Source of the DNA: Bacteroidota bacterium
GTDB lineage: Bacteria > Bacteroidota > Bacteroidia > Bacteroidales > Prolixibacteraceae
Direction of reading: 5' to 3'
Length of the DNA: 6,602 nucleotides
NCBI GenBank assembly: GCA_030706665.1
Contig: JAUZOB010000184.1
Location: forward strand, 1-6,602
The position numbers were made by a program, and so were the translations under genes. Positions 1-6,217 of this stretch are shown one piece after another. Within the stretch, counting starts at the first letter, position 1; every line of letters begins with the position of its first letter. The notes under the pieces are model-generated. The model did no database searches. It saw only the letters and a list, made by a program, of their open reading frames with translations, and was not told the origin of the DNA.

Positions 1-113
1 ATGTCCTTCACGAAAAGACATAAGATGTCAGATACAATATAATGAACCCGTAAAGGGAACAGGTGCATCAGAAGCGTTAAGAAACGAAGAAAAAGGTATA
101 ATAGTTTTGCCAT
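1..113 (-). CDS. lysophospholipid / lipid A-type acyltransferase, N-terminal fragment (cut by left window edge)
   Basis: This is the start of an HtrB/LpxL-type acyltransferase. The family transfers an acyl chain from acyl-ACP onto a lipid A precursor or a related lipid at the inner face of the cytoplasmic membrane. Only 37 complete codons are visible. They begin MAKLLYLFLRFLTLLMHLFP and continue through LRVHYIVSDILCLFVKD. This hydrophobic N-terminal anchor followed by a 'PLRVxYxxSD' stretch is what I recognise from Bacteroidota members of the family. The catalytic HxxxxD motif would lie beyond the window, so catalysis cannot be verified. The ATG at 113 is supported by an AGGA seven bases upstream and by its position 19 nt after the stop of the inositol monophosphatase gene, which suggests one operon. 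The opposite strand is also open here (2-136), but that reading resembles nothing I know and is best taken as a shadow. Family call likely; exact substrate unknown. Confidence 0.72.
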   Translation of the reverse strand, partial: MAKLLYLFLRFLTLLMHLFPLRVHYIVSDILCLFVKD

Positions 114-120
114 CTAAGAG

Positions 121-124
121 TCCT
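121..124 (-). promoter_or_regulatory. Shine-Dalgarno-like site for the acyltransferase
   Basis: The minus strand reads AGGA here, seven bases before the ATG at 113. Most other starts in this window have no such site, so it supports both this start codon and translation from the phosphatase transcript. It is a four-base match only. Confidence 0.4.
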
Positions 125-132
125 GTGCTTTT

Positions 133-930
133 TTAAAGTTTAACAAGATGCTGTTTTACAATCGAGAAAAATTCATCGTAGTAGTTGCTATTTGATGCCA
201 CAATCTCTTCTCCGAAAATATAATCGTCTCCTCCTTTAAAGTCGCTAACAATTCCTCCGGCCTGACGGACGAGAAATGCACCTGCTGCGACATCCCATGC
301 ATGAAGCGCATATTCATAGAATGCCTCAAAACGCCCTGCGGCAACATAAGCCAGGTCGGTTGCTGCAGATCCCAATCTTCGCATTCCGTGGGAATTTCTT
401 AGGAAGTAATCCATCGAATTGATATAATCCGAAAGACGGTCGAAGTTATAGTAAGGAAAGCCGGTGGCAATCAATGCATCTTTTGTGGTAGCAGCCTCAG
501 AAACCTGAATTTCTTTGCCATTCAAGTAGACTTTGCTTCCTTTCCATGCATAAAAGCATTCGTTGAGGTTGATTTCCAAAACTATGCCGATAACGGTTTC
601 CTGTCCTTCATTTAAAGCAATGCTGATTGCATAAGGAGCGATCCCATGAATGAAGTTAGTGGTGCCATCAAGCGGATCAATAATCCAATTAAATCTTTCA
701 CCTCTGCGGGTGCTTGTTCCTTCTTCTGCAATAAATCCTGCCTCAGGAAGAATCTTTTCTAATTTTTCAACAAGCCTACGTTCTGACGTCTTGTCCACAT
801 ACGACACAAAATCAGCCTGTCCTTTAACCTCAATCCTGTCAGAATTAAAATGCTTTCTTTCTTCACGGATGAATGAGCCGACTTCCAGAACCAATTCTTT
901 AACCTGCTCGCATATTTGTTGGTAATTCAT
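133..930 (-). CDS. inositol monophosphatase family protein (SuhB-like)
   Basis: A complete 265-residue Mg2+-dependent, Li+-sensitive-type sugar phosphatase, close to the usual family length (E. coli SuhB is about 267). Visible landmarks in order: the VSYVDKTSE segment around Asp46; the metal-binding AEEG at 68-71; the signature IIDPLDGTTNF at 83-93, with metal ligands Asp85 and Asp88 and the GTT phosphate-contacting loop; RRLGSAATDLAYVAAGR at 184-200; and HAWDVAAG at 210-217, with the last metal ligand Asp213. All key residues are present, so it should be active. The family hydrolyses myo-inositol 1-phosphate and, in other members, fructose 1,6-bisphosphate or PAP; sequence alone does not choose the substrate. 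It is cytoplasmic, with no signal peptide. The ATG at 930 follows AAAGAGC, a weak ribosome site, and lies about 20 bases after a TAnnTTTG promoter element. The acyltransferase gene starts 19 nt downstream, which hints at, but does not prove, a link with phospholipid or envelope metabolism. Confidence 0.93.
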   Translation of the reverse strand: MNYQQICEQVKELVLEVGSFIREERKHFNSDRIEVKGQADFVSYVDKTSERRLVEKLEKILPEAGFIAEEGTSTRRGERFNWIIDPLDGTTNFIHGIAPYAISIALNEGQETVIGIVLEINLNECFYAWKGSKVYLNGKEIQVSEAATTKDALIATGFPYYNFDRLSDYINSMDYFLRNSHGMRRLGSAATDLAYVAAGRFEAFYEYALHAWDVAAGAFLVRQAGGIVSDFKGGDDYIFGEEIVASNSNYYDEFFSIVKQHLVKL

Positions 931-950
931 GCTCTCTTTATTTTTTTATG

Positions 951-958
951 CAAATGTA
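951..958 (-). promoter_or_regulatory. putative -7 promoter element for the phosphatase-acyltransferase unit
   Basis: The minus strand reads TACATTTG, an exact match to the Bacteroidota -7 consensus TAnnTTTG, 20 bases upstream of the phosphatase ATG. Transcription would start a few bases later and give a leader of roughly 15 nt. I see no clean TTTG at the -33 position, so this rests on the -7 element and its placement. Confidence 0.5.
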
Positions 959-1106
959 AAGAATATGAACTAATTTAGTCTTGTTAATAAGATAATCAAT
1001 ATGGCGCTATTGAGAATTAAAATATGATTTACGCTATAAAGCCTTATTCGGGCTATATCAGAGTCTTATTTCTTAAGTGGGTTGGATCTCTTTCGGGCAT
1101 GATTTA

Positions 1107-1197
1107 GATATCATTTCGATATAGGAACCATGTCCAAAGGACGACTGAAGGACGAACGAAATATAGTGTTGCTCCCTTGTTGATATGTTCCGGATAT
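1107..1197. repeat. three pairs of short direct repeats with 11-bp spacing
   Basis: GATAT occurs at 1107-1111 and 1118-1122. AAGGACGA occurs at 1137-1144 and 1148-1155. GATAT occurs again at 1182-1186 and 1193-1197. Each pair has an 11-bp start-to-start distance, about one helical turn, as binding sites for a DNA-binding protein often do. The units are short and the region is AT-rich, so chance is possible. No function is assigned. Confidence 0.35.
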
Positions 1198-1312
1198 CTA
1201 CATTGTTTCGGGTTCGGATAATTTTTTGAATAGGGGAGTTTGGCCCTTTAAAATGTTTGTGATGAGAATATATCACCTGTCAATCCAACCTTTAAAAGAA
1301 TTCGGACAGAAA

Positions 1313-2626
1313 TTAAAGACCCTCCCCTTCGATTAGTCTAATGTCTACATGTCCGTTCGCATTGATGCCAATCAGTTCGACAGTGTGAATCTGATTGATC
1401 AACTTCGCATTATAGGGCAATTCTACGCGAATATAATTGTCGGTAAATCCGAACATCTTTCCTTTGGATCGTTGCGATTCGAAGAGTACGTTGTGTTTGG
1501 TGCCCAAATGTTGTTCATAGAAATGATGCAGCTTCCTGCCCGAAAGCTCGATTAATTGCTGGCACCGGTTACGACGCTCGTCGACCGATACTGGTCCCTG
1601 AATATTCAAGGCTTGTGTATTGGGCCTTTCAGAATAGGGAAATGCGTGTAGCTGGGTGACATCCAGATCGCGAATGAAATTATAGGAATCCAGGAAGAAT
1701 TCTTCTGTTTCTCCGTTTGTCCCGGCAATCAGATCAACTCCGATGAAAGCATGTGGCATTAGTTTTTTGATAGTCTCAACCCGATGAGCAAAGATATCAC
1801 GGGTGTAACGTCTCTTCATGAGATGAAGTACATCATCTGATCCGGATTGTAAAGGAATGTGGAAGTGAGGTGCAAATCGCCTGGATTGACTCACAAATTC
1901 AATGATCTCATCTTCTAGTAAGTTCGGTTCGATGGATGAGATCCGGAACCGTTCGATTCCTTCCACTTTGTCCAGTTCTTTGATCAAATCGATAAAGCGT
2001 TCGCCTGTGGAGCGGCCAAAATCACCAATGTTAATGCCTGTAAGAATAATCTCTTTGATCCCGTTTGATGCAATCTTTTCTGCTTCGGCTACAGTATTGG
2101 CAATGGTGTCGTTTCGACTGACACCACGGGCCATTGGAATAGTACAATAGGTGCAGAAGTAATTGCATCCGTCCTGCACTTTCAGAAAAGAACGTGTCCG
2201 GTCGCCATATGAATATGCCTGATGAAATTGTTTCTGTTCCCTGGGTTTGGAAGTGAAAATCTCTGTCTCCGGTTTTTTGGTTAAATCGCCCAAACGTTCG
2301 GTGATACTGTATTTTTCATGGGTTCCCAGAATTAGGTCGACCCCGTTGATTGAGGCAATGGCATCCGGTCGCAGTTGGGCATAACAACCGACTACTGCAA
2401 CTAAAGCTTTCGGATTTCGTCTGATGGCCTGCCGAATGATATTTCGACTTTTTTTATCGCTTTGTTCAGTGACGGAACATGAATTTACAACATACACGTC
2501 GGCTTCTTCTTTGAAGTCAACTCTTGTAAACCCCTGTTGCTCAAATTTTCTTGCAAGCGTTGAGGTTTCAGAATAGTTGAGTTTACATCCTAATGTGAAA
2601 AAGGCGACTTTCTTATTTTGATACAT
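1313..2626 (-). CDS. mtaB: tRNA (N6-threonylcarbamoyladenosine(37)-C2)-methylthiotransferase MtaB
   Basis: This radical SAM enzyme adds a methylthio group to t6A37, giving ms2t6A next to the anticodon of ANN-decoding tRNAs; it acts in the cytoplasm with two [4Fe-4S] clusters. From the ATG at 2626 it has 437 residues. The N-terminal UPF0004 domain (about 5-100) carries three cluster cysteines: Cys14 in TLGCKLN, Cys50 in NSCSVT and Cys81 in VGCYAQ. The radical SAM core (about 145-370) carries CNYFCTYC with Cys154, Cys158 and Cys161, then LTGINIGDFG, RISSIEP and HIPLQSGSD. A TRAM-like C-terminal region (about 375-435) follows. The TLGCKLN form and overall length favour MtaB over MiaB or RimO. 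The frame is open to an ATG at 2665, but the 13 extra residues are encoded by a terminator-like palindrome and T-run and do not look like a family N-terminus, so I place the start at 2626. No Shine-Dalgarno site is visible. A likely promoter lies at 2663-2670. Confidence 0.95.
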   Translation of the reverse strand: MYQNKKVAFFTLGCKLNYSETSTLARKFEQQGFTRVDFKEEADVYVVNSCSVTEQSDKKSRNIIRQAIRRNPKALVAVVGCYAQLRPDAIASINGVDLILGTHEKYSITERLGDLTKKPETEIFTSKPREQKQFHQAYSYGDRTRSFLKVQDGCNYFCTYCTIPMARGVSRNDTIANTVAEAEKIASNGIKEIILTGINIGDFGRSTGERFIDLIKELDKVEGIERFRISSIEPNLLEDEIIEFVSQSRRFAPHFHIPLQSGSDDVLHLMKRRYTRDIFAHRVETIKKLMPHAFIGVDLIAGTNGETEEFFLDSYNFIRDLDVTQLHAFPYSERPNTQALNIQGPVSVDERRNRCQQLIELSGRKLHHFYEQHLGTKHNVLFESQRSKGKMFGFTDNYIRVELPYNAKLINQIHTVELIGINANGHVDIRLIEGEGL

Positions 2627-2632
2627 GGTTAT

Positions 2633-2666
2633 AAAAAATTTGCAGGTCAGAATTCTGACCTGCAAA
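2633..2666 (-). terminator. perfect 28-bp palindrome plus T-run: intrinsic terminator for phoH
   Basis: The palindrome at 2639-2666 has 12-base arms, TTTGCAGGTCAG and its exact complement, around a central AATT (2651-2654). On the minus strand it is followed directly by six T residues (2638-2633), the classic intrinsic terminator layout. It lies 55 bases after the phoH stop. On the plus strand no T-run follows, so the signal is directional. Its end is only about seven bases before the mtaB start codon, and the palindrome overlaps a promoter-like element, so it could also act as an operator or attenuator for mtaB. Confidence 0.75.
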
Positions 2667-2670
2667 CATA
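2663..2670 (-). promoter_or_regulatory. putative -7 promoter element for mtaB, overlapping the palindrome
   Basis: The minus strand reads TATGTTTG, an exact match to TAnnTTTG. Its last four bases are part of the 28-bp palindrome. A transcript starting a few bases downstream would begin inside the palindrome, lack most of the left arm and so escape the terminator, with a leader of roughly 30 nt to the ATG at 2626. No clear TTTG at -33 is seen. Confidence 0.5.
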
Positions 2671-2721
2671 GAAAGAAAAAACGAATCTTGTGAGTGTTAT
2701 GTTGTTGCAGTGTAAATGATA

Positions 2722-4047
2722 TTACAAAAGGTTGCTGGCAAGTTCTGCAAGATAGCTGCGTTCCCCTTTGAGCAGATTCACATGAGCGAATATTTCCTGA
2801 TTCTTCATTTTTTCTGTCATATACGCCAGTCCGTTTGAACGGGCATCCAGATAAGGTGAATCAATTTGCTGAATGTCGCCGGTGAAAACCATCTTTGTTC
2901 CTTCGCCTGCACGGGTAATAATAGTTTTAACCTCGTGGGGGGTTAAATTTTGTGCTTCATCGATGATGAAATAGGAGTTGGAAAGACTGCGCCCGCGAAT
3001 GTAGGCCAGTGCGGTAATGATCAGCTTTTCTTCCTTTAAAAGGTCTTCGATGAGCTGGTATTCCGGATTTTTAATGTTGAAAGCATGTTTAATGACTGTA
3101 AGGTTGTCATAAAGCGGCTGCATATAAGGACCGATCTTATCTTCAGCGCTTCCCGGTAGGAATCCTAAGTCACGATTGCTTAAGGCTACGATCGGACGGG
3201 CCAGAAGAATCTGGTCATAGCGTTTGTGTTGTTCCAACGCTGCAGCCAATGCAAGTAATGTCTTTCCGGTTCCAGCCTTGCCTGATAAGGAAACCAGTTT
3301 TACGTCCGGATTTAGCAAGGCGTCAAAAGAAAAGGTCTGTTCTGCATTCCTGGGTTTAATGCCGCATGCATTTTTCTTTTCTACCCGGCGAATTGTTTTG
3401 TTGGGGGCATCATAACAGGCTAAAATGCTGTTATTCGTTCCTTTCAGAACAAAGTATTCGTTCGCTTCGGGGGGGTGCTTCATGTTCGTCTCTTCCCATA
3501 GAACAGATCCGGTTCCATAAATTTTAGAGATCAAATTGTCATCAGCGGTAAATTCATCAATTTGATTCTCCAGAATCTTAGTGTCCTGCACTTTGTCATT
3601 CAGATAGTCCTGAGCCATTATGCCGAGAGATTTGGCTTTCATCCTGAGGTTTATGTCTTTGGTGACAAGAATGGTTAGCTGATCTTCAACAGTTCTTCTC
3701 AGATAATCGGCAATAGCAAGAATCCGGTGGTCAGGAATATCTTCTTTGAAAGAATTGGCTAATTCTTCTGAGGGCTCTTTGCCTGTAACCACTTTTAGTT
3801 TTCCCATCCCTTTCCCCAGGGTAATTCCTCCGTTAAAGAGGTTATCTCCTGCAATGGCGTCAAGTTTACGGGTGAATTCACGGGCCTGGATGTTAATTTG
3901 GTCATTACCCCTCTTGAATTTGTCGATCTCTTCAAGTACGGTAATCGGAATCACAACATCATTATCCTGGAAATTGTAAATGCACTTATGGTCGTGCAGG
4001 ATAACGTTGGTGTCCAGAACGAAAATCTTAGGATTCTTTTTGGCCAT
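2722..4047 (-). CDS. PhoH family protein with N-terminal PIN domain (PhoH2 type)
   Basis: A 441-residue two-domain protein. The PIN nuclease domain (about 6-150) shows VLDTNVILHD, with acidic residues Asp12, Glu40 (TVLEEID), Asp106 (PDHRILA) and Asp131 (VTKDINLR) that can form the metal site. A linker of about 75 residues follows. The PhoH P-loop ATPase domain (about 230-441) has Walker A GKAGTGKT at 256-263, ARPIVALSNRDLGFLPG at 283-299, Walker B FIIDEAQNLTP at 360-370, and the VFTGDIQQID segment at 387-396. This order is the PhoH2 or YlaK-like architecture, for which ATP-dependent RNA unwinding and cleavage has been described in mycobacteria. All visible catalytic residues are intact. It is cytoplasmic, with no signal peptide. 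Transcription is probably monocistronic: folC is divergent, and a strong hairpin with a T-run lies 55 bases after the stop. The start MAKKNPKIFVLDTNV is typical and no Shine-Dalgarno site is seen. Target RNAs cannot be read from the sequence. Confidence 0.95.
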   Translation of the reverse strand: MAKKNPKIFVLDTNVILHDHKCIYNFQDNDVVIPITVLEEIDKFKRGNDQINIQAREFTRKLDAIAGDNLFNGGITLGKGMGKLKVVTGKEPSEELANSFKEDIPDHRILAIADYLRRTVEDQLTILVTKDINLRMKAKSLGIMAQDYLNDKVQDTKILENQIDEFTADDNLISKIYGTGSVLWEETNMKHPPEANEYFVLKGTNNSILACYDAPNKTIRRVEKKNACGIKPRNAEQTFSFDALLNPDVKLVSLSGKAGTGKTLLALAAALEQHKRYDQILLARPIVALSNRDLGFLPGSAEDKIGPYMQPLYDNLTVIKHAFNIKNPEYQLIEDLLKEEKLIITALAYIRGRSLSNSYFIIDEAQNLTPHEVKTIITRAGEGTKMVFTGDIQQIDSPYLDARSNGLAYMTEKMKNQEIFAHVNLLKGERSYLAELASNLL

Positions 4048-4153
4048 AACATAGAAGTTTAGTTGTTCTTCAATAAAGTTAATTAAAAATTGGATGTAGA
4101 GAGAACAATTTCAGGCATTTTATGAGACCTTTGCAGATTAGTTTTTTGCTGTT
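4048..4153. promoter_or_regulatory. divergent phoH/folC control region
   Basis: The 106 bp between the two divergent starts must hold both promoters. There is no exact TAnnTTTG. The best partial matches are TAACTTTA on the minus strand at about 4076-4083 for phoH and TAGTTTTT on the plus strand at about 4139-4146 for folC; the latter would leave almost no leader. Neither gene has a clear Shine-Dalgarno site. No convincing operator-like inverted repeat is seen. Confidence 0.35.
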
Positions 4154-5452
4154 ATGAAAAGTTATTCTGAAACATTAGATTTTTTATACAGCCAACTGCC
4201 CATGTTTCATCGTATTGGTGCGGCTGCATATAAAAATAGTCTGGATAATACTCTTGCGCTGGATGAGCTCTATGGCTCTCCTCATAAGAAATTTAAGTCT
4301 ATCCATGTTGCCGGTACGAATGGGAAGGGATCTGTTTCGCATCTTCTGGCCTCTGTTTTGCAGGAAGCCGGGTATAAAACCGGTTTGTATACATCGCCTC
4401 ATTTGCGCGATTTCAGAGAGAGGATAAAGATTGACGGGGTTATGATCCCGGAAGATGAAGTCGTGAGGTTTGTGGATGATTTTTATAAGCGGAATACCGA
4501 TCCGGAACTAAAACCTTCTTTTTTTGAGTTTACGGTAGCAATGGCTTTTGATTATTTTGCCCGTGAAAAGGTAGATGTGGCCATTATTGAAACAGGGTTG
4601 GGCGGACGGCTTGATTCGACGAATATTATTGCCCCGGATGTTTCGGTCATTACGAATATCAGTTTTGATCATATGGCTCTTTTAGGCGATACGATTCCTA
4701 AGATTGCTGCAGAGAAAGCCGGTATTATCAAAGAAGGGATCCCGGTTGTAATCGGGGAGACTCATCCGGAATCTGCACCTGTCTTTATTGAACGGGCCCG
4801 GGAGCTTTCTGTCCCGATCTATTTCGCTGATCAGATTAATTCTATTTTGTTTAGTACTCAGACCGCACAGGGCACTCAGTTAATGACGGTGCATTCAAAA
4901 GTGCAATTTACCCCGTCCAAATTTGAGGTTGGGCTCCTGGGTTTTTATCAGCGTAAAAATGTGGCAACTGTTCTTACGGTACTGGATGTTTTGACAGAAA
5001 GAGGTTGGTTAATCCGGAAAGATCAAATTGCTGATGGGTTTAAATATGTCGTAAGGAATACCGGATTAATGGGAAGGTGGCAGATTCTTGGCCAGTATCC
5101 CTTGGTCGTCTGTGATACAGGACACAATGAAGACGGAATCCGCCTGGTCGTAGAGCAGATCGCTATGACTCCTTATAATAAACTTCATTTTGTAATCGGA
5201 ATGGTTAATGATAAGGATGTTCGGCATGTATTGCAACTCCTGCCTAAAGATGCAGAATACTATTTTACGAAAGCTTCAATTCCCAGAGCTCTTGATGAAC
5301 AGGAATTGCAAAAGCTGGCACAGGAGGCAGGATTGGAAGGGGCATGCTATCCTACAGTTGCAGAGGCATTCAGAACTGCCAAACAGAATGCACTTGAACA
5401 GGATATGGTATTTGTAGGAGGAAGCAATTTCATTGTTGCAGAAGTTATTTAA
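4154..5452 (+). CDS. folC: bifunctional folylpolyglutamate synthase / dihydrofolate synthase
   Basis: A Mur-ligase-family enzyme of 432 residues, matching the usual FolC length. It uses ATP to join glutamate to dihydropteroate and/or to extend the gamma-glutamyl tail of folates in the cytoplasm. Landmarks in order: MFHRIGAAAYKNSLDNT at 17-33; the P-loop VAGTNGKGSVSH at 52-63; YTSPHLRDFRERI at 79-91; FFEFTVAMAFDYF at 123-135; ETGLGGRLDSTNI at 146-158, with the metal and substrate loop; SFDHMALLGDT at 170-180; EKAGIIK at 187-193; GRWQ at 307-310; CDTGHNEDG at 320-328, the C-domain ATP-contact motif; and VGGSNFIVAEVI at the end. Whether it has both activities or only one cannot be decided here. 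It is transcribed alone, divergent from phoH and convergent with the Yip1 gene. The ATG at 4154 gives the normal family N-terminus; no strong ribosome site precedes it. Nothing looks truncated or frameshifted. Confidence 0.95.
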   Translation: MKSYSETLDFLYSQLPMFHRIGAAAYKNSLDNTLALDELYGSPHKKFKSIHVAGTNGKGSVSHLLASVLQEAGYKTGLYTSPHLRDFRERIKIDGVMIPEDEVVRFVDDFYKRNTDPELKPSFFEFTVAMAFDYFAREKVDVAIIETGLGGRLDSTNIIAPDVSVITNISFDHMALLGDTIPKIAAEKAGIIKEGIPVVIGETHPESAPVFIERARELSVPIYFADQINSILFSTQTAQGTQLMTVHSKVQFTPSKFEVGLLGFYQRKNVATVLTVLDVLTERGWLIRKDQIADGFKYVVRNTGLMGRWQILGQYPLVVCDTGHNEDGIRLVVEQIAMTPYNKLHFVIGMVNDKDVRHVLQLLPKDAEYYFTKASIPRALDEQELQKLAQEAGLEGACYPTVAEAFRTAKQNALEQDMVFVGGSNFIVAEVI

Positions 5453-5484
5453 AAAACCCGGAGACAGAAAGATTATCTCCGGGT
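5451..5484 (-). terminator. intrinsic terminator reading leftwards, abutting the folC stop codon
   Basis: ACCCGGAGA (5456-5464) pairs perfectly with TCTCCGGGT (5476-5484) around an 11-base loop. Read on the minus strand the stem is followed by six T residues (5456-5451), the first of which also closes the stem. It is therefore a good terminator for transcripts from the Yip1 side. On the plus strand the same stem is followed only by TGGGCTTTAT, so it should act less well for folC, although it could still end that transcript. The T-run overlaps the last two bases of the folC stop codon (5450-5452). Confidence 0.72.
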
Positions 5485-5500
5485 GGGCTTTATAATTAAT

Positions 5501-5529
5501 ACAGGAATTCATGGATGATGGATTCCTGT
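5501..5529. terminator. second hairpin in the folC / Yip1 convergent gap
   Basis: ACAGGAAT (5501-5508) pairs perfectly with ATTCCTGT (5522-5529) around a 13-base loop. The stem is AT-rich and no clean T-run follows on either strand, so termination would be weak. It sits 10 bases after the end of the Yip1 gene and may support the stronger hairpin at 5456-5484. Confidence 0.35.
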
Positions 5530-5539
5530 TAGCTTTATC

Positions 5540-6115
5540 TCATGATCCGAAGGTGAGGATACTAAATAAAGCTGCTGATATGAAATAGAATGCAAGGACA
5601 ATGATGAGCAGACTGACGATGAAGTATGTGGTTGTCTTCTCTTCGTTTGACTTCATAAGTGGTACGATTCCCAGATAGAGAACATATAAACCGTATATTC
5701 CTGCGAAAAGCGAGATTACAGAAAGAGCGGGCCATATGAAAAGAATGCCTGCAATGAGAGTGGGAGTATAGGAGTAACCTACCAATTGGACTGCATTGGT
5801 AAGATTTCTGGTCCCTCCGAAAGTTGGAGCTAACGCATCAATGATATATGCAGAGACTAATACTCCCAAAAAGGTTGTAACCAGGGATGTGATTATGTAT
5901 TTAATTCCGAGCGACATTGATCCTACATGTCCAATGAAGGGGATATTAACTCCGATAAGTCCATATCCGATAAAGGATGCAATGGCAGGGATGAGTGATA
6001 GGGGTAAAAGGTACCTCGTAAGAAACGGGACTATTTCTGTAAGCTCTTCTTCTATTACAATCCATTCGTCTTTAGGTGTTAATAGAATGCCCTTTATACG
6101 ATTAATCATATTCAT
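5540..6115 (-). CDS. Yip1 family integral membrane protein
   Basis: A 191-residue inner-membrane protein of the Yip1-domain type. The soluble N-terminus MNMINRIKGILLTPKDEW (1-18), with the 'RIKGIL..P.DEW' pattern before the first helix, is typical of bacterial members. Hydrophobic segments lie at about 33-55, 70-95, 116-132, 130-152 and 163-187, giving about five transmembrane helices. YSYTPTLIAGI at 115-125 fits the conserved 'Y.y.P.l..gi' region. The molecular role of bacterial Yip1 proteins is not established; eukaryotic relatives act in vesicle trafficking, and that function should not be carried over. A second ATG at 6109 (Met3) is an equally possible start. No Shine-Dalgarno site is seen. 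It follows the OmpA-family gene by 102 bp on the same strand with no strong terminator between, so co-transcription is possible. A hairpin with a T-run ends the unit near 5451-5484. Confidence 0.85.
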   Translation of the reverse strand: MNMINRIKGILLTPKDEWIVIEEELTEIVPFLTRYLLPLSLIPAIASFIGYGLIGVNIPFIGHVGSMSLGIKYIITSLVTTFLGVLVSAYIIDALAPTFGGTRNLTNAVQLVGYSYTPTLIAGILFIWPALSVISLFAGIYGLYVLYLGIVPLMKSNEEKTTTYFIVSLLIIVLAFYFISAALFSILTFGS

Positions 6116-6217
6116 AATGGTAGGGTTTTAGACCGTTTAACATTGTTTGTTGTGTCTTATGTATTCTCAATCTGGTTTTGATTCCTGTCTCATATGTAGA
6201 AACTTTAACCGCATTGT

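Larger units (their letters stand above)
931..1312. other. 382-bp intergenic region between mtaB and the phosphatase gene; no credible gene
   Basis: Apart from the promoter element at 951-958, the stretch shows no recognisable gene or RNA. The longest minus-strand reading frame (1073-1276, 67 codons, GTG start) has a composition that looks untranslated and matches no family I know. A plus-strand frame at 1024-1107 is only 27 codons long. I see no strong T-tailed hairpin after the mtaB stop at 1313, so the mtaB transcript may run into this gap. Between 1107 and 1197 there are three pairs of short direct repeats, each pair with an 11-bp start-to-start distance. This gap is several times longer than the other junctions in the window (19 to 106 bp). 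It may be a decayed gene or an unrecognised regulatory or RNA region. Confidence 0.6.

Noticed and set aside
2..136. Plus-strand frame open from the left edge, ending at a TAA that overlaps the phosphatase stop
   Set aside because: Only 44 codons with no recognisable features, while the minus strand of the same DNA encodes a recognisable acyltransferase N-terminus; treated as a shadow.
1024..1107. Plus-strand 27-codon frame with protein-like composition
   Set aside because: Too short, no match to a known family and no ribosome site; consistent with chance.
1073..1276. Minus-strand 67-codon frame with a GTG start in the gap after mtaB
   Set aside because: No family resemblance, no ribosome site, a stop codon two codons upstream and unconvincing composition; not supported as a gene.
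1902..2150. Plus-strand 82-codon frame inside mtaB
   Set aside because: Antisense to the conserved radical SAM core of mtaB; its Ser/Ile-rich composition is typical of a shadow frame.
5451..5529. Two hairpins close together as a possible CRISPR or mobile-element end
   Set aside because: The two stems differ in sequence, there is no spacer array or target duplication, and the position between convergent stops fits terminators.
5796..6131. Plus-strand 111-codon frame opposite the Yip1 gene
   Set aside because: It lies almost wholly inside the well-supported membrane protein gene in antisense and resembles nothing I know; a shadow.
6191..6198. TACATATG on the minus strand between the OmpA and Yip1 genes as a -7 promoter element
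   Set aside because: One mismatch in the TTTG half and no -33 element; too weak to list as a promoter.
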